A DNA stretch of 42,591 nucleotides from Lachnospiraceae bacterium. Its GTDB lineage: Bacteria; Bacillota; Clostridia; Lachnospirales; Lachnospiraceae. Positions 25,940-34,870 of this stretch are shown one piece after another. How positions within the stretch are numbered: position 1 is the stretch's first letter; every line of letters begins with the position of its first letter. The position numbers and the translations under genes are program-made. The stretch is taken from NCBI GenBank assembly GCA_016280395.1, contig JAEEGQ010000057.1:1-42591 (forward strand), read 5' to 3'. Below the pieces are notes generated by a model. That model was given only the letters and a program-made list of their open reading frames with translations. It did no database searches and had not been told where the DNA came from.

Positions 25940-25967
25940 TGTGCCATGTCTTAGAAATGAGGATAAA

Positions 25968-27005
25968 ATGTTAGAGATAGTTTCAAAGATCAAAGACGAA
26001 TTCGAGGCAGGGCTTAAAGCCGTTTCGAACTCGGAAGAGCTTGAGGCGTTAAGGATAAAGTTCCTTGGGAAAAAAGGTGCTCTTACCGACGTTCTGAAAA
26101 GCTTAAAGGATATGGATGCCGAGACCAAGAAACAGGTCGGCATGGAAGTAAACGCATTAAAGGGCGAGATGGAAGAGTCACTCAAGGCAAACGGAAAGCG
26201 CCTTGAAGAGGCTCTTTATGACATGGCTATGGCCGCTTCACCGAAATTCGATTTCACGATCCCTTCGGAAGACAACGGCGGAAGCCTGCACCCCATTACC
26301 ATCGTTCAGCGCAGGATCGAAGACATCTTCAAGAGCATGGGCTTCATCATCGAGGACGGCATCGAGATCCAGACGGAATACAACAACTTCGAAGCCGTTA
26401 ACATCCCGAAGGACCACCCGGCCCGCGATATGCAGGATACCTACTATCTTTCAAACGGCCAGCTCTTAAAGACGCACACTTCCGCTGCACAGAACTACAT
26501 CATGCGCAAATACGGCGCTCCGGAGCCCGGAAAGCCCCTTCGCGTGCTGTTCCCCGGCAGGTGCTTCAGAAACGAGAATATCGATGCGTGCCATGAAAAT
26601 ACATTCTTCCAGATGGAAGGCATGATGATCGGCGACGACATCTCGATCTCAAACCTCATATATTTCATGAAAGTGCTCCTTTCGGAAGTATTCGAGCGCG
26701 ATGTTAAAGTGCGCCTGCGCCCCGGCTTCTTCCCGTTCGTGGAGCCCGGTTTCGAGCTTGACATCAACTGCCTTATCTGCGGCGGCGAGGGCTGCCCTAC
26801 CTGTAAGCAGTCCGGCTGGCTCGAGCTTCTGCCCTGCGGCATGATCCATCCAAATGTTCTCCGCATGGGCGGCATCGACCCCGACAAGTATACGGGCTTT
26901 GCATTCGGCCTTGGCCTTACGCGCCTTGCAATGATGAAATACGGCATTAAAGACATAAGAGTGCTCAACAGCGGCAATCTCAAAGCCCTGAAGCAGTTTA
27001 AGTAG
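25968..27005 (+). CDS. pheS: Phenylalanyl-tRNA synthetase alpha subunit
   Basis: The catalytic subunit of the class II tetrameric enzyme charging tRNA-Phe. In 345 residues it has an N-terminal coiled coil (KIKDEFEAGLKAVSNSEELEALRIKFLGKKG). The class II core follows: motif 2 RVLFPGRCFRNENIDACHENTFFQMEGM, the binding region PFVEPGFELDINC, and motif 3 GFAFGLGLTRLAMMKYGI. The ATG at 25968 follows GAGGATAAA; the longer in-frame start at 25941 has none. No T-box leader was seen. pheT follows 12 nt downstream. Confidence 0.97.
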   Translation: MLEIVSKIKDEFEAGLKAVSNSEELEALRIKFLGKKGALTDVLKSLKDMDAETKKQVGMEVNALKGEMEESLKANGKRLEEALYDMAMAASPKFDFTIPSEDNGGSLHPITIVQRRIEDIFKSMGFIIEDGIEIQTEYNNFEAVNIPKDHPARDMQDTYYLSNGQLLKTHTSAAQNYIMRKYGAPEPGKPLRVLFPGRCFRNENIDACHENTFFQMEGMMIGDDISISNLIYFMKVLLSEVFERDVKVRLRPGFFPFVEPGFELDINCLICGGEGCPTCKQSGWLELLPCGMIHPNVLRMGGIDPDKYTGFAFGLGLTRLAMMKYGIKDIRVLNSGNLKALKQFK

Positions 27006-27017
27006 GAGGATCGGCAA

Positions 27018-29432
27018 ATGTATATATCTATGAACTGGATATCGGATTTTGTTGATCTGTCCGGTGTCAATATCAAAGAACTCATCAACCGTTTTACGCT
27101 TTCGACGGCAGAAGTCGAGGACGTTTACGAATACGGCAAGGATACGAACAATGTTATCGTGGCAAGGATCGTAAGCCTTGAGAACCATCCGAACTCAAAG
27201 AAGCTCCATCTTCTTAAGGTCGACACGGGCTCGGGCATTGTTGATGTTGTTTGCGGCGCGCCAAACGCAGCGGCAGGACAGCTTGTGGCACTCTGCAGGG
27301 AAGGCGGCTCCGTTAAGGGAACGCTCATAACAGCTGCAAGTGTCGGCGGCTACATGAGCTACGGAATGTGCTGCTCGGAAAAGGAGCTTGGCATAAGCGA
27401 GGACCACAGCGGTATCATGGTATTTGACGAGTCTTACGCAGACAAGCTCGGTACTGATATAAAGACCTTCATCCCGCTTGAAGATACCATCTTTGAAGTG
27501 GACAACAAGTCACTTACGAACCGCCCGGACCTTTGGGGACATTACGGTATCGCAAGGGAGATCGCGGCACTTTTAGAGCGTCCGTTAAAGCCGCTTGAAG
27601 TAAAGGATACTGCAGAGTATGCCGGCCTTCCCGCCATCGACATGAAGATAGAGACAGACCTCTGCTTCCGTTATTCGTGCCTTGGCGTAAGCAATGTAAC
27701 AAAGAATGTTTCACCGCTTGCGATGAAGGTTCGTCTTACATACTGCGGACAACGTCCCATCAACCTTCTTGCCGACCTTACGAACTACCTGATGCTCGAG
27801 CTCGGACAGCCCATGCACGCATTCGACAAGGACACTGTTTCGAACATCCGCGTAAAGCAGTTCGATACCGTTAAGGAATTTGTAACACTTGACGGCAACA
27901 CAAGAGCGGTAGATCCCGGCACGATGATGATCTGCGACGGAGACACACCCGTAGCGGTAGCCGGTATCATGGGCGGCCTGCAGACCGAGATCACGGAAAA
28001 GACGACCAATCTTCTGCTCGAGTCCGCAAACTTTGAGGCTGCTACCGTAAGGCGCGGCGCCGCAAAGCTTGGCATGCGTACCGAAGCCAGCGCACGCTAC
28101 GAGAAGACTCTCGATCCGGAGATCACTGTTCCGGCTATCGAGCGCTTCTTAAAGCTGCTTATCGACATAGATCCGGGCGTAAAGGTCATCACATCGCTTA
28201 CCGATTCGTACCCTAAGCACTACGAGACCATAAAGATCGATTTTGACAAGGCATACGTTGACAAATACACCGGTATCGATATTTCTGCGGACCGCATCGA
28301 GAAGACCTTAAAGCTCCTTGCTTTCGACGTAACACGTAACGGCGATTCCTTCAGCGTTGTGGTTCCTTCGTTCCGCGCAACAAAGGATGTTACGATAAAG
28401 GCAGATATCATCGAAGAGATCACGCGTATCTACGGATACGACAATTTCGATATCCGATCCACAAAGTCGCTCCTTGCTCCCGTCCGTCCGGATAAGGCAA
28501 GAGAGGACGAATACAGCATCAAGCAGCTTCTTTCAAGTCGTTTTGGCATGAGCGAGGTTCACAGCTATATCTGGTACGACAACAAGTGGAACAAGCAGCT
28601 GGGCCTTGACCTGGACAGCGATATCCGCATTGTAAACTCTGAATTTTCGGACAATGTCGAGATCAGGCGCACCGATATTCCCACACTCCTTTCTTTCGTT
28701 GAGAAGAATGTGGAAGGTTTAGCGGATGTAAGGATATTTGAGATCTGCCGCGTTGCAAGAGGCCTTAAAGAAGACGGTCTTGCAAACGAGCGCAAGGTTT
28801 TAAGCTTTGTTCTTGCTTCAAGGGCAAAGAGCGAGAATGCGCTTCTTGGTGAAGCAAAGGAGATAGTCGATGTAATCGCCGGAAGGCTTAAACACACCTC
28901 TCTCGGTTACGCGGCTGTCGGAAGCGAGGCATGGAATGATGCAGAGAAAGCGCTGATCGTTGAGCCTAAGCTTGCGCACAGGAAGAATTCCGCCGTTATC
29001 ACGGCAGACGGCAAGGCACTCGGCGTTATAGCGGTTCTTGACCCGAGGATCGCAGGAAAGATCGACAAGAAGCTTTCCGCAGCTTACGTAGAGATCGATT
29101 ACGAGCTCTTTGCGGGCGTTGCGGAGAAGGATGTAGAGATCACCGAGATCTCGAAGTTCCCGGGCATCAGCATCGACTTAAGCCTCCTTGTTGACAGGGA
29201 GACCGCGTTTGGAACCGTTAAAGATGCAATTTCGGACTACAAGTGCGAGTACCTGCGCGACATTTCGTTCATCGACCTGTTCACAGACGACACAATGCCT
29301 GAAGGCAAAGCCAGCATGACAGTCCGCCTGCAGTTCGTTTCCTACGAAGGCACGCTGCAGCTTGATACCGTAAACGGCTACAAAGCAGAAATACTCAAGC
29401 TCCTTGAAGCAAAAGGATATACTTTAAGATAA
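27018..29432 (+). CDS. pheT: Phenylalanyl-tRNA synthetase beta subunit
   Basis: The 804-residue beta subunit has all expected parts. The N-terminal tRNA-binding domain is at about residues 40-150 (IVSLENHPNSKKLHLLKVDTG, VVCGAPNAAAGQ). Then come the B3/B4 editing domain, B5 (around TSLTDSYPKHYETIKIDF), the catalytic-like core and the C-terminal anticodon-binding FDX-ACB domain (VEITEISKFPGISIDLSLLVDRE to the end). TAGGAGG precedes the ATG. Its last 77 codons occur again at 38465-38695, and the downstream stem of its expected terminator is missing. The 3' end of this gene was therefore probably replaced when the following block integrated. The protein itself is intact. Confidence 0.96.
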   Translation: MYISMNWISDFVDLSGVNIKELINRFTLSTAEVEDVYEYGKDTNNVIVARIVSLENHPNSKKLHLLKVDTGSGIVDVVCGAPNAAAGQLVALCREGGSVKGTLITAASVGGYMSYGMCCSEKELGISEDHSGIMVFDESYADKLGTDIKTFIPLEDTIFEVDNKSLTNRPDLWGHYGIAREIAALLERPLKPLEVKDTAEYAGLPAIDMKIETDLCFRYSCLGVSNVTKNVSPLAMKVRLTYCGQRPINLLADLTNYLMLELGQPMHAFDKDTVSNIRVKQFDTVKEFVTLDGNTRAVDPGTMMICDGDTPVAVAGIMGGLQTEITEKTTNLLLESANFEAATVRRGAAKLGMRTEASARYEKTLDPEITVPAIERFLKLLIDIDPGVKVITSLTDSYPKHYETIKIDFDKAYVDKYTGIDISADRIEKTLKLLAFDVTRNGDSFSVVVPSFRATKDVTIKADIIEEITRIYGYDNFDIRSTKSLLAPVRPDKAREDEYSIKQLLSSRFGMSEVHSYIWYDNKWNKQLGLDLDSDIRIVNSEFSDNVEIRRTDIPTLLSFVEKNVEGLADVRIFEICRVARGLKEDGLANERKVLSFVLASRAKSENALLGEAKEIVDVIAGRLKHTSLGYAAVGSEAWNDAEKALIVEPKLAHRKNSAVITADGKALGVIAVLDPRIAGKIDKKLSAAYVEIDYELFAGVAEKDVEITEISKFPGISIDLSLLVDRETAFGTVKDAISDYKCEYLRDISFIDLFTDDTMPEGKASMTVRLQFVSYEGTLQLDTVNGYKAEILKLLEAKGYTLR

Positions 29433-29466
29433 TATTGTTTACATAAGCCCGCCCCCGCTGAAAGAG

Positions 29467-29485
29467 CATTGTTCATAAAACAATG
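29467..29485. promoter_or_regulatory. Candidate operator dyad before the TetR-type gene
   Basis: CATTGTT (29467-29473) and AACAATG (29479-29485) form a perfect 7-bp inverted repeat with a 5-nt spacer, about 60 nt before the regulator start. Its position and size suit self-regulation by a TetR-type repressor. No evidence beyond symmetry. Confidence 0.4.
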
Positions 29486-29545
29486 ATTCAAAATGAGCAC
29501 TGTCGCAGGCAGAGTGGCAAAAACAGAAGAAGGAGATCCGAGCCT

Positions 29546-30079
29546 GTGGACAAGAGAAACGAATACTCGAAAAAGGCGATCCGCGAAGCGCTTATCAGAC
29601 TGTCCCGGGTCAAACCCTATACCGAGATCTCTGTCCGCGAACTGTGTCGGGAAGCAAAGGTGTCCCGTTCTACGTTTTACAACAATTACCGTCTTTTTAA
29701 TGATGTGGTCGTGGAAATGAGCGAAGCCTATATGGAAAAGCTGCGGGGCAGACGCCTTACCAGGGAATTCTTCGATTCTCTGAAGGACGAGGGCGACGAG
29801 TTGAGGCTGCTTTTGGAAAGCGGTGTGTTCGGGCGCGAATTCAGCATGTATCTTCGGGAGATCATTGAAGAGGAGATATCGGCCCGATATCAAAGAGAGC
29901 CCGAGGACATTTCCGTCAATGTCACCACACTTTACCATGCCTTCGGCATCTTTGGAGCTTTGCAGAATCTGGTGGCTGTTCAGGGAACACCGGAGATCAA
30001 AGACGAGGTTTTTCGGAGGGGTATGGATACTCTGATGGAGATCATCGGAAACTTTACCGATCCGCCCGAAAACCGGTAA
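29546..30079 (+). CDS. TetR/AcrR-type transcriptional regulator
   Basis: A regulator of 177 residues. The N-terminal helix-turn-helix is clear: KKAIREALIRLSRVKPYTEISVRELCREAKVSRSTFYNNYRLFNDVVVEM (about residues 8-58). This matches the TetR_N pattern, close to the DhaS-like group. The C-terminal helical part presumably binds a ligand that is not identifiable. The GTG at 29546 is chosen because AAGGAG lies 10 nt upstream; an ATG at 29483 in the same frame lies inside the CATTGTT dyad and lacks a site. It is the first gene of the block between the pheT copies and probably controls the ABC transporter downstream. Confidence 0.85.
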   Translation: MDKRNEYSKKAIREALIRLSRVKPYTEISVRELCREAKVSRSTFYNNYRLFNDVVVEMSEAYMEKLRGRRLTREFFDSLKDEGDELRLLLESGVFGREFSMYLREIIEEEISARYQREPEDISVNVTTLYHAFGIFGALQNLVAVQGTPEIKDEVFRRGMDTLMEIIGNFTDPPENR

Positions 30080-30159
30080 TACGATATTGTACATTTTTTC
30101 GCGTATTGGTACGACAACCCTCCGAAGGGGTATGAATCACAGTCATAATATGCTAAGAT

Positions 30160-30208
30160 ATCCGCAGAAAGCGTCGAAACTGTTCGAACGCCGACTGCGG
30201 ATTTTTTT
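30160..30208 (+). terminator. Large hairpin with T tract between the regulator and ABC genes
   Basis: ATCCGCAG (30160-30167) pairs with CTGCGGAT (30195-30202). Inside, GCGTCGAA pairs with TTCGAACGC with one bulged A. Seven T (30202-30208) follow. It is either the regulator's terminator or a leader attenuator for the ABC genes, whose start lies only 20 nt downstream. Confidence 0.7.
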
Positions 30209-30227
30209 GTGGATTACAGGGGGTCAC

Positions 30228-31979
30228 ATGACAGAGACAAAGAATAGGTCCGTCTGGAAAAATTTCATCCATCTGATACGGCAGATCAAACTGCCGATCC
30301 TGCTTATCGGGATTGCCTTTCTTCTTAATTGCGGCAAAGCAGAGATAGAACTTTTGATACCGGAAAAGATTGCCGATCTGACCGGATTCGAATTTACGGG
30401 AACAGGCAGTTCTGCAGTAAAGACTGCCGTCAGTATCTGTATCATGATATTTGTCCTGGCGGCGGTTGAATTTGTAGGTGTAATGGCTGCGACCTATATC
30501 ACTTATATCGCCAAAGCACGCATCAATCGGGACTTTCAGGCAGTGGCCGCGAGAAAAGTATTCTATCTTACCACGGAGGAGGCGGAAGCAAGGGATCCAA
30601 AGGAGTTCATTTCCCGTATAACCACCGATACCGGCTTTGTGAGCGATTTTCTCATCGATCTTCTGGTGATGGAAATACCGAGGCTGTATTTCCTTGTCAG
30701 TACGCTCATAAAGGTCTCCCGTATGGGTAACGGCATGCTCCTTCTGGGCTTTGTGCTCGTTGTTCCGGTCATCGTGTTGGGTTCTTTCTGGTCGGGATAT
30801 GTAACTTACAGGAGCCAGACCCGTCTTCAAAATGCCATCGCGCGTCTTACGGCGAGACTCGCCGAGAAGGTGGAACATGCGGAGATCATCAAGGCCTACA
30901 ACAGGACCGAGGACGAAATCGCAGACGGAGAGATATTTATCGACGAAATGAGGGCCGCACAGAAGAAAACGACTCTGGCGACAGCTTTTAACCAGCTGGT
31001 GGCAAATGTTCTGTTTGTGGTGCCTACGCTCATCATCATGACTGCGGGTGCGCTGCAGCTTCTTGCGGGGGACATTTCAACACCTCAGTTTGTCGCTTAT
31101 TTTGGTCTCGGAGCCACATATCAGAAATATATAGCCGAACACCTCACTCTTTGGGTATTGGCCAAAAAGGCCCAGGGTGCCACCCTGCGAATTTCGGGGA
31201 TCCTGATGCTAAAGGAAGACAGGGGCGGTGAGCGGCAGACCGAAGGCTCAGGTGATCTTGCTTTTGAAAATATCAGTTTCTCCATCGGCGGGAAAACAAT
31301 CCTTTCGGATGTAAGCTTTACGGTGAAAAACGGCAGCAAGTTTGCCATTGTGGGCGGAAGCGGCGCCGGAAAATCAACGATATTGAATCTGATTGAGCAG
31401 TTTTACCGCCCGGAACAGGGGCGTATCACGCTTGGCGGTGTGGATATACGGGATTTTGAGATCGGCAGCTACAGAAGTCTGTTTTCGTACCTTCCACAGA
31501 ATGCTCCGGGTTTTGACGGAACGGTGAGAGACTTTCTTTGTTACGGATCGGGTACATTGCATTCGGATGAAGAACTTAGGGAGCTTTTGCGTGAGGTTGA
31601 CATGACGGAATCCGTTGAGGCCATGGGGGGCCTTGACTTCGAAGTGGGGCCGGGAGCGTCAAAACTCTCCGGCGGGCAGAGACAGCGCCTTGCGGTGGCC
31701 AGAATGCTCCTTACGGGCGCAGGGACGGTCCTTGCGGACGAAGCAACAAGTGCGCTTGATTTTGAAGGTTCAAGGCGCATTGCGTCTCTTATCGATAAAA
31801 ATGCCGCGGGAAAGACAAGGATCATTGTTGCCCACGATCTTTCCACAGTACAGGATGCGGACATGATACTGGTCCTTAACAAGGGCCGTGTCGATGGCAT
31901 GGGAACTCACGACAGGCTGAAAGAAACCTGTCCCGCTTACCGTCGGCTGTTAACGGCAGGAGAGGAGGAAAAGGCATGA
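30228..31979 (+). CDS. ABC exporter half-transporter, first subunit
   Basis: A 583-residue fusion of membrane and ATPase domains. About six helices (for example ILLIGIAFLLNCG, AVSICIMIFVLAAVEFVGVMAATYI, MLLLGFVLVVPVIVLGSFW) precede the ATPase. ATPase motifs: Walker A GGSGAGKST (about residue 376), Q-loop YLPQNAPG, signature LSGGQRQRLAVAR (about residue 480), Walker B TVLADEATSALD, H-loop IVAHDLSTV. The Glu after the Walker B Asp is present, so this site looks active. GGGGGTCAC precedes the ATG at 30228. The stop overlaps the next start by ATGA, so the two subunits probably form a heterodimer. The substrate is unknown; export of a drug, peptide or lipid is typical. Confidence 0.93.
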   Translation: MTETKNRSVWKNFIHLIRQIKLPILLIGIAFLLNCGKAEIELLIPEKIADLTGFEFTGTGSSAVKTAVSICIMIFVLAAVEFVGVMAATYITYIAKARINRDFQAVAARKVFYLTTEEAEARDPKEFISRITTDTGFVSDFLIDLLVMEIPRLYFLVSTLIKVSRMGNGMLLLGFVLVVPVIVLGSFWSGYVTYRSQTRLQNAIARLTARLAEKVEHAEIIKAYNRTEDEIADGEIFIDEMRAAQKKTTLATAFNQLVANVLFVVPTLIIMTAGALQLLAGDISTPQFVAYFGLGATYQKYIAEHLTLWVLAKKAQGATLRISGILMLKEDRGGERQTEGSGDLAFENISFSIGGKTILSDVSFTVKNGSKFAIVGGSGAGKSTILNLIEQFYRPEQGRITLGGVDIRDFEIGSYRSLFSYLPQNAPGFDGTVRDFLCYGSGTLHSDEELRELLREVDMTESVEAMGGLDFEVGPGASKLSGGQRQRLAVARMLLTGAGTVLADEATSALDFEGSRRIASLIDKNAAGKTRIIVAHDLSTVQDADMILVLNKGRVDGMGTHDRLKETCPAYRRLLTAGEEEKA

Positions 31980-33697
31980 GGAACAAGTCCGGTCTTGTAA
32001 CGGAAAACATCACGGTCAAAACCAAAAAGCCCTTGAGGACTCTTTATAAAGGGGTAAGATTGCCGGTGCTCCGAACACTTTTCGGCTCACTGTTATACCT
32101 TGTGGGTACGCTGATCGTCGCAACCCAGGCTGACGCCGTAGCCGCCATCTCCGTCGGAAAATTCAAGGATCTGTCGCCAATCTTTATGTATGCGCTGATG
32201 TGTTTTGTGGGCTACATATTTTCCTTCGCGGCCGTGGTAGCGGATTTGGGATTCGTGGAACTTTCGACCCGTATCAGAAAAAAAATATGGAGGAAGATCA
32301 TGCATCTTCCCCTAAGTTACTCCGACAGGGAATGCCCCAACAGGGTATTGAGCCGTGTTACCGCGGATCCTGAATATTCCTGCCTGCCCTTCAAACTTTT
32401 ACAGCTTGTTTTCACGCTTGTTGCTTTTTTACTGATGGTTTTGGTGGGAGACGCGGCTATCGCAGAACTGGTACCGCTTTTGATCATAGGTTTTATCGTT
32501 AATATCATCATCATGTTCATTACCGCCCGTTTCAGCGAGCGGGGAGCTTTGTATGTGGCAGGAAAGCTGTCGGCCTTTACCGCTTTTCTGGCGGAACGCT
32601 TCGGCCGCATCCGTTTTATTAAAGCAATGAACAGCGAGGAAAAAGAAAATGCGGCGAGCCTTCGCTGTATCGAGGAGCGCTACAGGGCTGACAAGTATAA
32701 CGCCATGGCCAATACCTGCGTGCAGTTCGGACAGTTCTTTCTGCCCTTTGTACTGCTTGCGACAGCGTTTCTTGTGGGAAGCCTGCTGATCTCAAACGGC
32801 AGTGTCTCGTCGGGTACCACACTGGCCGCGTTCTACGCGTACGGAGGCAATCTGGTGCTGGTGTTCCAGTTTTTCTCGCAGTTTCCCTCCGTGTTCTCCG
32901 CCACAAAGGGCGGCAGTAAAAAAATCGTTTCCATTCTGGAAGAAAAAGAAGAAGATCCGGATCTCGGAGGCTGCGAACTTCCCGGGAATGCTGACTTAAT
33001 ACTTGAGGGAGTATCCTTCGGTTATGGCAGCAGAGAAGTGATCCATAACATCAGTGCTTGCATTCCCAAGGGAAAGATCACAGCCATTGTGGGTCCCAAC
33101 GGCAGCGGAAAGACAACGGTTCTGAAGCTGCTTGACCGCCTGTATCCGGATTTTGACGGAAACATCCGGATGGGTGACGCCGGAAACGAGGTATCCCTGC
33201 GTGCCTGGCGTGACCGCTTCGGTGTCGTAAGCCAGAATGCAGGTCTTTTCGAAGGAAGCATCCGTGACAATATCTGTTACGGTGTCAGGGACGTAAAGGA
33301 AGAAGAACTCTCGGCAGTTATAAAGCTGGCGTGTCTTGAAGACCTGGTGGCCTCCCATGAAGGCGGACTGGACTTCAATGTGGGCTTTAACGGAGGAAAA
33401 CTTTCGGGCGGTGAGCAGCAGCGCATCGCCATAGCCAGAGCCATGCTCAAAAATCCGGATTACCTGATCCTTGACGAAGCAACAGCCAATCTGGATCCCG
33501 TTACGGAAGAAAAGATCAGAACAGGTATCGATGTTCTCACACGGGGCAGGACCGCCATTGTGGTGGCCCACAATTTCCGCACTGTGGCCAAGGCGGGACA
33601 TGTGATCGTGATGCGAAACGGAACCGTTGAGGATGAGGGCACGGTTGAAGAACTGAAAGCCAGAAATGCATTTTTTAAGGCATTTGCAGAGACCTGA
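31976..33697 (+). CDS. ABC exporter half-transporter, second subunit
   Basis: A 573-residue partner of the preceding gene. Helices include LFGSLLYLVGTLIVATQA, FMYALMCFVGYIFSFAAVV, LLQLVFTLVAFLLMVLVG and FFLPFVLLATAFLVGSLLI. The ATPase has Walker A GPNGSGKTT (about residue 373), Q-loop VVSQNAGLFEG, signature LSGGEQQRIAIARA (about 477), Walker B YLILDEATANLD and H-loop VVAHNF. Both half-sites look catalytically complete, unlike many heterodimers with one degenerate site. It starts with an ATGA overlap and is followed 11 nt later by the esterase gene, pointing to one transcript. Confidence 0.93.
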   Translation: MRNKSGLVTENITVKTKKPLRTLYKGVRLPVLRTLFGSLLYLVGTLIVATQADAVAAISVGKFKDLSPIFMYALMCFVGYIFSFAAVVADLGFVELSTRIRKKIWRKIMHLPLSYSDRECPNRVLSRVTADPEYSCLPFKLLQLVFTLVAFLLMVLVGDAAIAELVPLLIIGFIVNIIIMFITARFSERGALYVAGKLSAFTAFLAERFGRIRFIKAMNSEEKENAASLRCIEERYRADKYNAMANTCVQFGQFFLPFVLLATAFLVGSLLISNGSVSSGTTLAAFYAYGGNLVLVFQFFSQFPSVFSATKGGSKKIVSILEEKEEDPDLGGCELPGNADLILEGVSFGYGSREVIHNISACIPKGKITAIVGPNGSGKTTVLKLLDRLYPDFDGNIRMGDAGNEVSLRAWRDRFGVVSQNAGLFEGSIRDNICYGVRDVKEEELSAVIKLACLEDLVASHEGGLDFNVGFNGGKLSGGEQQRIAIARAMLKNPDYLILDEATANLDPVTEEKIRTGIDVLTRGRTAIVVAHNFRTVAKAGHVIVMRNGTVEDEGTVEELKARNAFFKAFAET

Positions 33698-33708
33698 GAG
33701 GAGACAAA

Positions 33709-34842
33709 ATGATATTTAAATATTTGGAATGGATCGGCCTTTTACATGACATGAAGCGCTATCAAAAAGTAGACGAATATGACGGAACCCTAAGGCCTGA
33801 CCATCTTGTGAAATTTTATCCCAAAGATGCCGTAAGCAGTGATGGAAGCCGCTATCACGGACTGTTTCGCGCCGGACGGGAAAATAAACTGCTGATAGTG
33901 CTTGACGGCGGCGGTTTTGCCTTTGATGAATTCAGCGCTGCCCGTCCTTCCGGCGATACCTTCGATGAAAACAGCATAACCTTTTACGACAGCTGGTGTA
34001 AACCCTCCAAGGACGCTTACGCCCGACTTGGCATGTTTCACGAAAAGTTAAAAAAGGGTCCTTTCTACGGCTGGAACCTTTTGTATGTGCCCTACTCAAG
34101 CGGCGACATGCACGGCGGGGCAGGTGAGTTTACCTATAGGGATACAGAGGGTAAGGAGCGGACTTTCTATGCTCACGGCAATATCAATCTGCATCTTTGC
34201 ATCGATTTTGCAAAAAAAGTTTGTCCGAATCCCGAAAAACTGACTGTGCTGGGCTGCAGTGCCGGTGGCTTCGGAACGGCCTTTGTGGGCAATGATATTC
34301 TTATGTGCTTTCCAGATTGTAAAGACTGCACCTGTATCGTTGACGGAGCGGCTTTGGAATTGGACATGAAGGAATGCGCCGGGAAACTCTGGAAGGTGCC
34401 TGAATCCATAAGCGCGGCGCTTCATACAAGCGACCCCGTGGCCGACGGACTTGAATATCTTTATGCTCATCAAAAGGGCAGGGTAAAGATCGGTTATGTG
34501 ATCTCTCTGCGGGATTACGTGCTGATGATGTATCAAAACTTTTTGGACACAAGGAAAGAGATGGGCCGGTCCCCGGAAGCGGGAGAGAGGATGGAACGTA
34601 TCATCTGCGGTACGGTGAAGCGTCTGGCCGCTTCTATCCCGGACTTTAGCTTCTTTCTTTATAATTACAATTTTAACGACATCAAGGGCCGTCCCGTGGC
34701 CTATAACGGAGCAACCTCGCACTGCTGTCTCTGGGTCCCCGAGTTCATGCGCTTTGAACGTGAGGACTGTACGGGGCTTCAGTGGGTAAAGAACGTGGTG
34801 GACGGGAAGACAACACAGATCGGCAGGGAGCTGCTGAAATGA
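33709..34842 (+). CDS. Pectin acetylesterase-like alpha/beta hydrolase
   Basis: A 377-residue protein resembling the pectinacetylesterase (PAE/CE13, notum-like) family. Typical features: LLIVLDGGGFAFDEF near residue 67 (oxyanion GGG), YVPYSSGDMHGG, and GCSAGGFGTAF around residue 185 with the nucleophile Ser. ATSHCCLWVPEF near the C-terminus carries the probable catalytic His. No signal peptide is visible, so it is probably cytoplasmic and would act on imported oligosaccharides, unlike secreted plant PAEs. GAGGAGAC precedes the ATG. Deacetylation of pectin-derived sugars fits the neighbouring beta-galactosidase. The exact substrate is inferred. Confidence 0.78.
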   Translation: MIFKYLEWIGLLHDMKRYQKVDEYDGTLRPDHLVKFYPKDAVSSDGSRYHGLFRAGRENKLLIVLDGGGFAFDEFSAARPSGDTFDENSITFYDSWCKPSKDAYARLGMFHEKLKKGPFYGWNLLYVPYSSGDMHGGAGEFTYRDTEGKERTFYAHGNINLHLCIDFAKKVCPNPEKLTVLGCSAGGFGTAFVGNDILMCFPDCKDCTCIVDGAALELDMKECAGKLWKVPESISAALHTSDPVADGLEYLYAHQKGRVKIGYVISLRDYVLMMYQNFLDTRKEMGRSPEAGERMERIICGTVKRLAASIPDFSFFLYNYNFNDIKGRPVAYNGATSHCCLWVPEFMRFEREDCTGLQWVKNVVDGKTTQIGRELLK

Positions 34843-34870
34843 GTATTTCTTATTAACGGAGGACCGGAAC

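Noticed and set aside
25908-25967. T-box or Phe attenuator before pheS
   Set aside because: The interval is only 60 nt, with one hairpin, no T run, no specifier-type structure and no T-box sequence.
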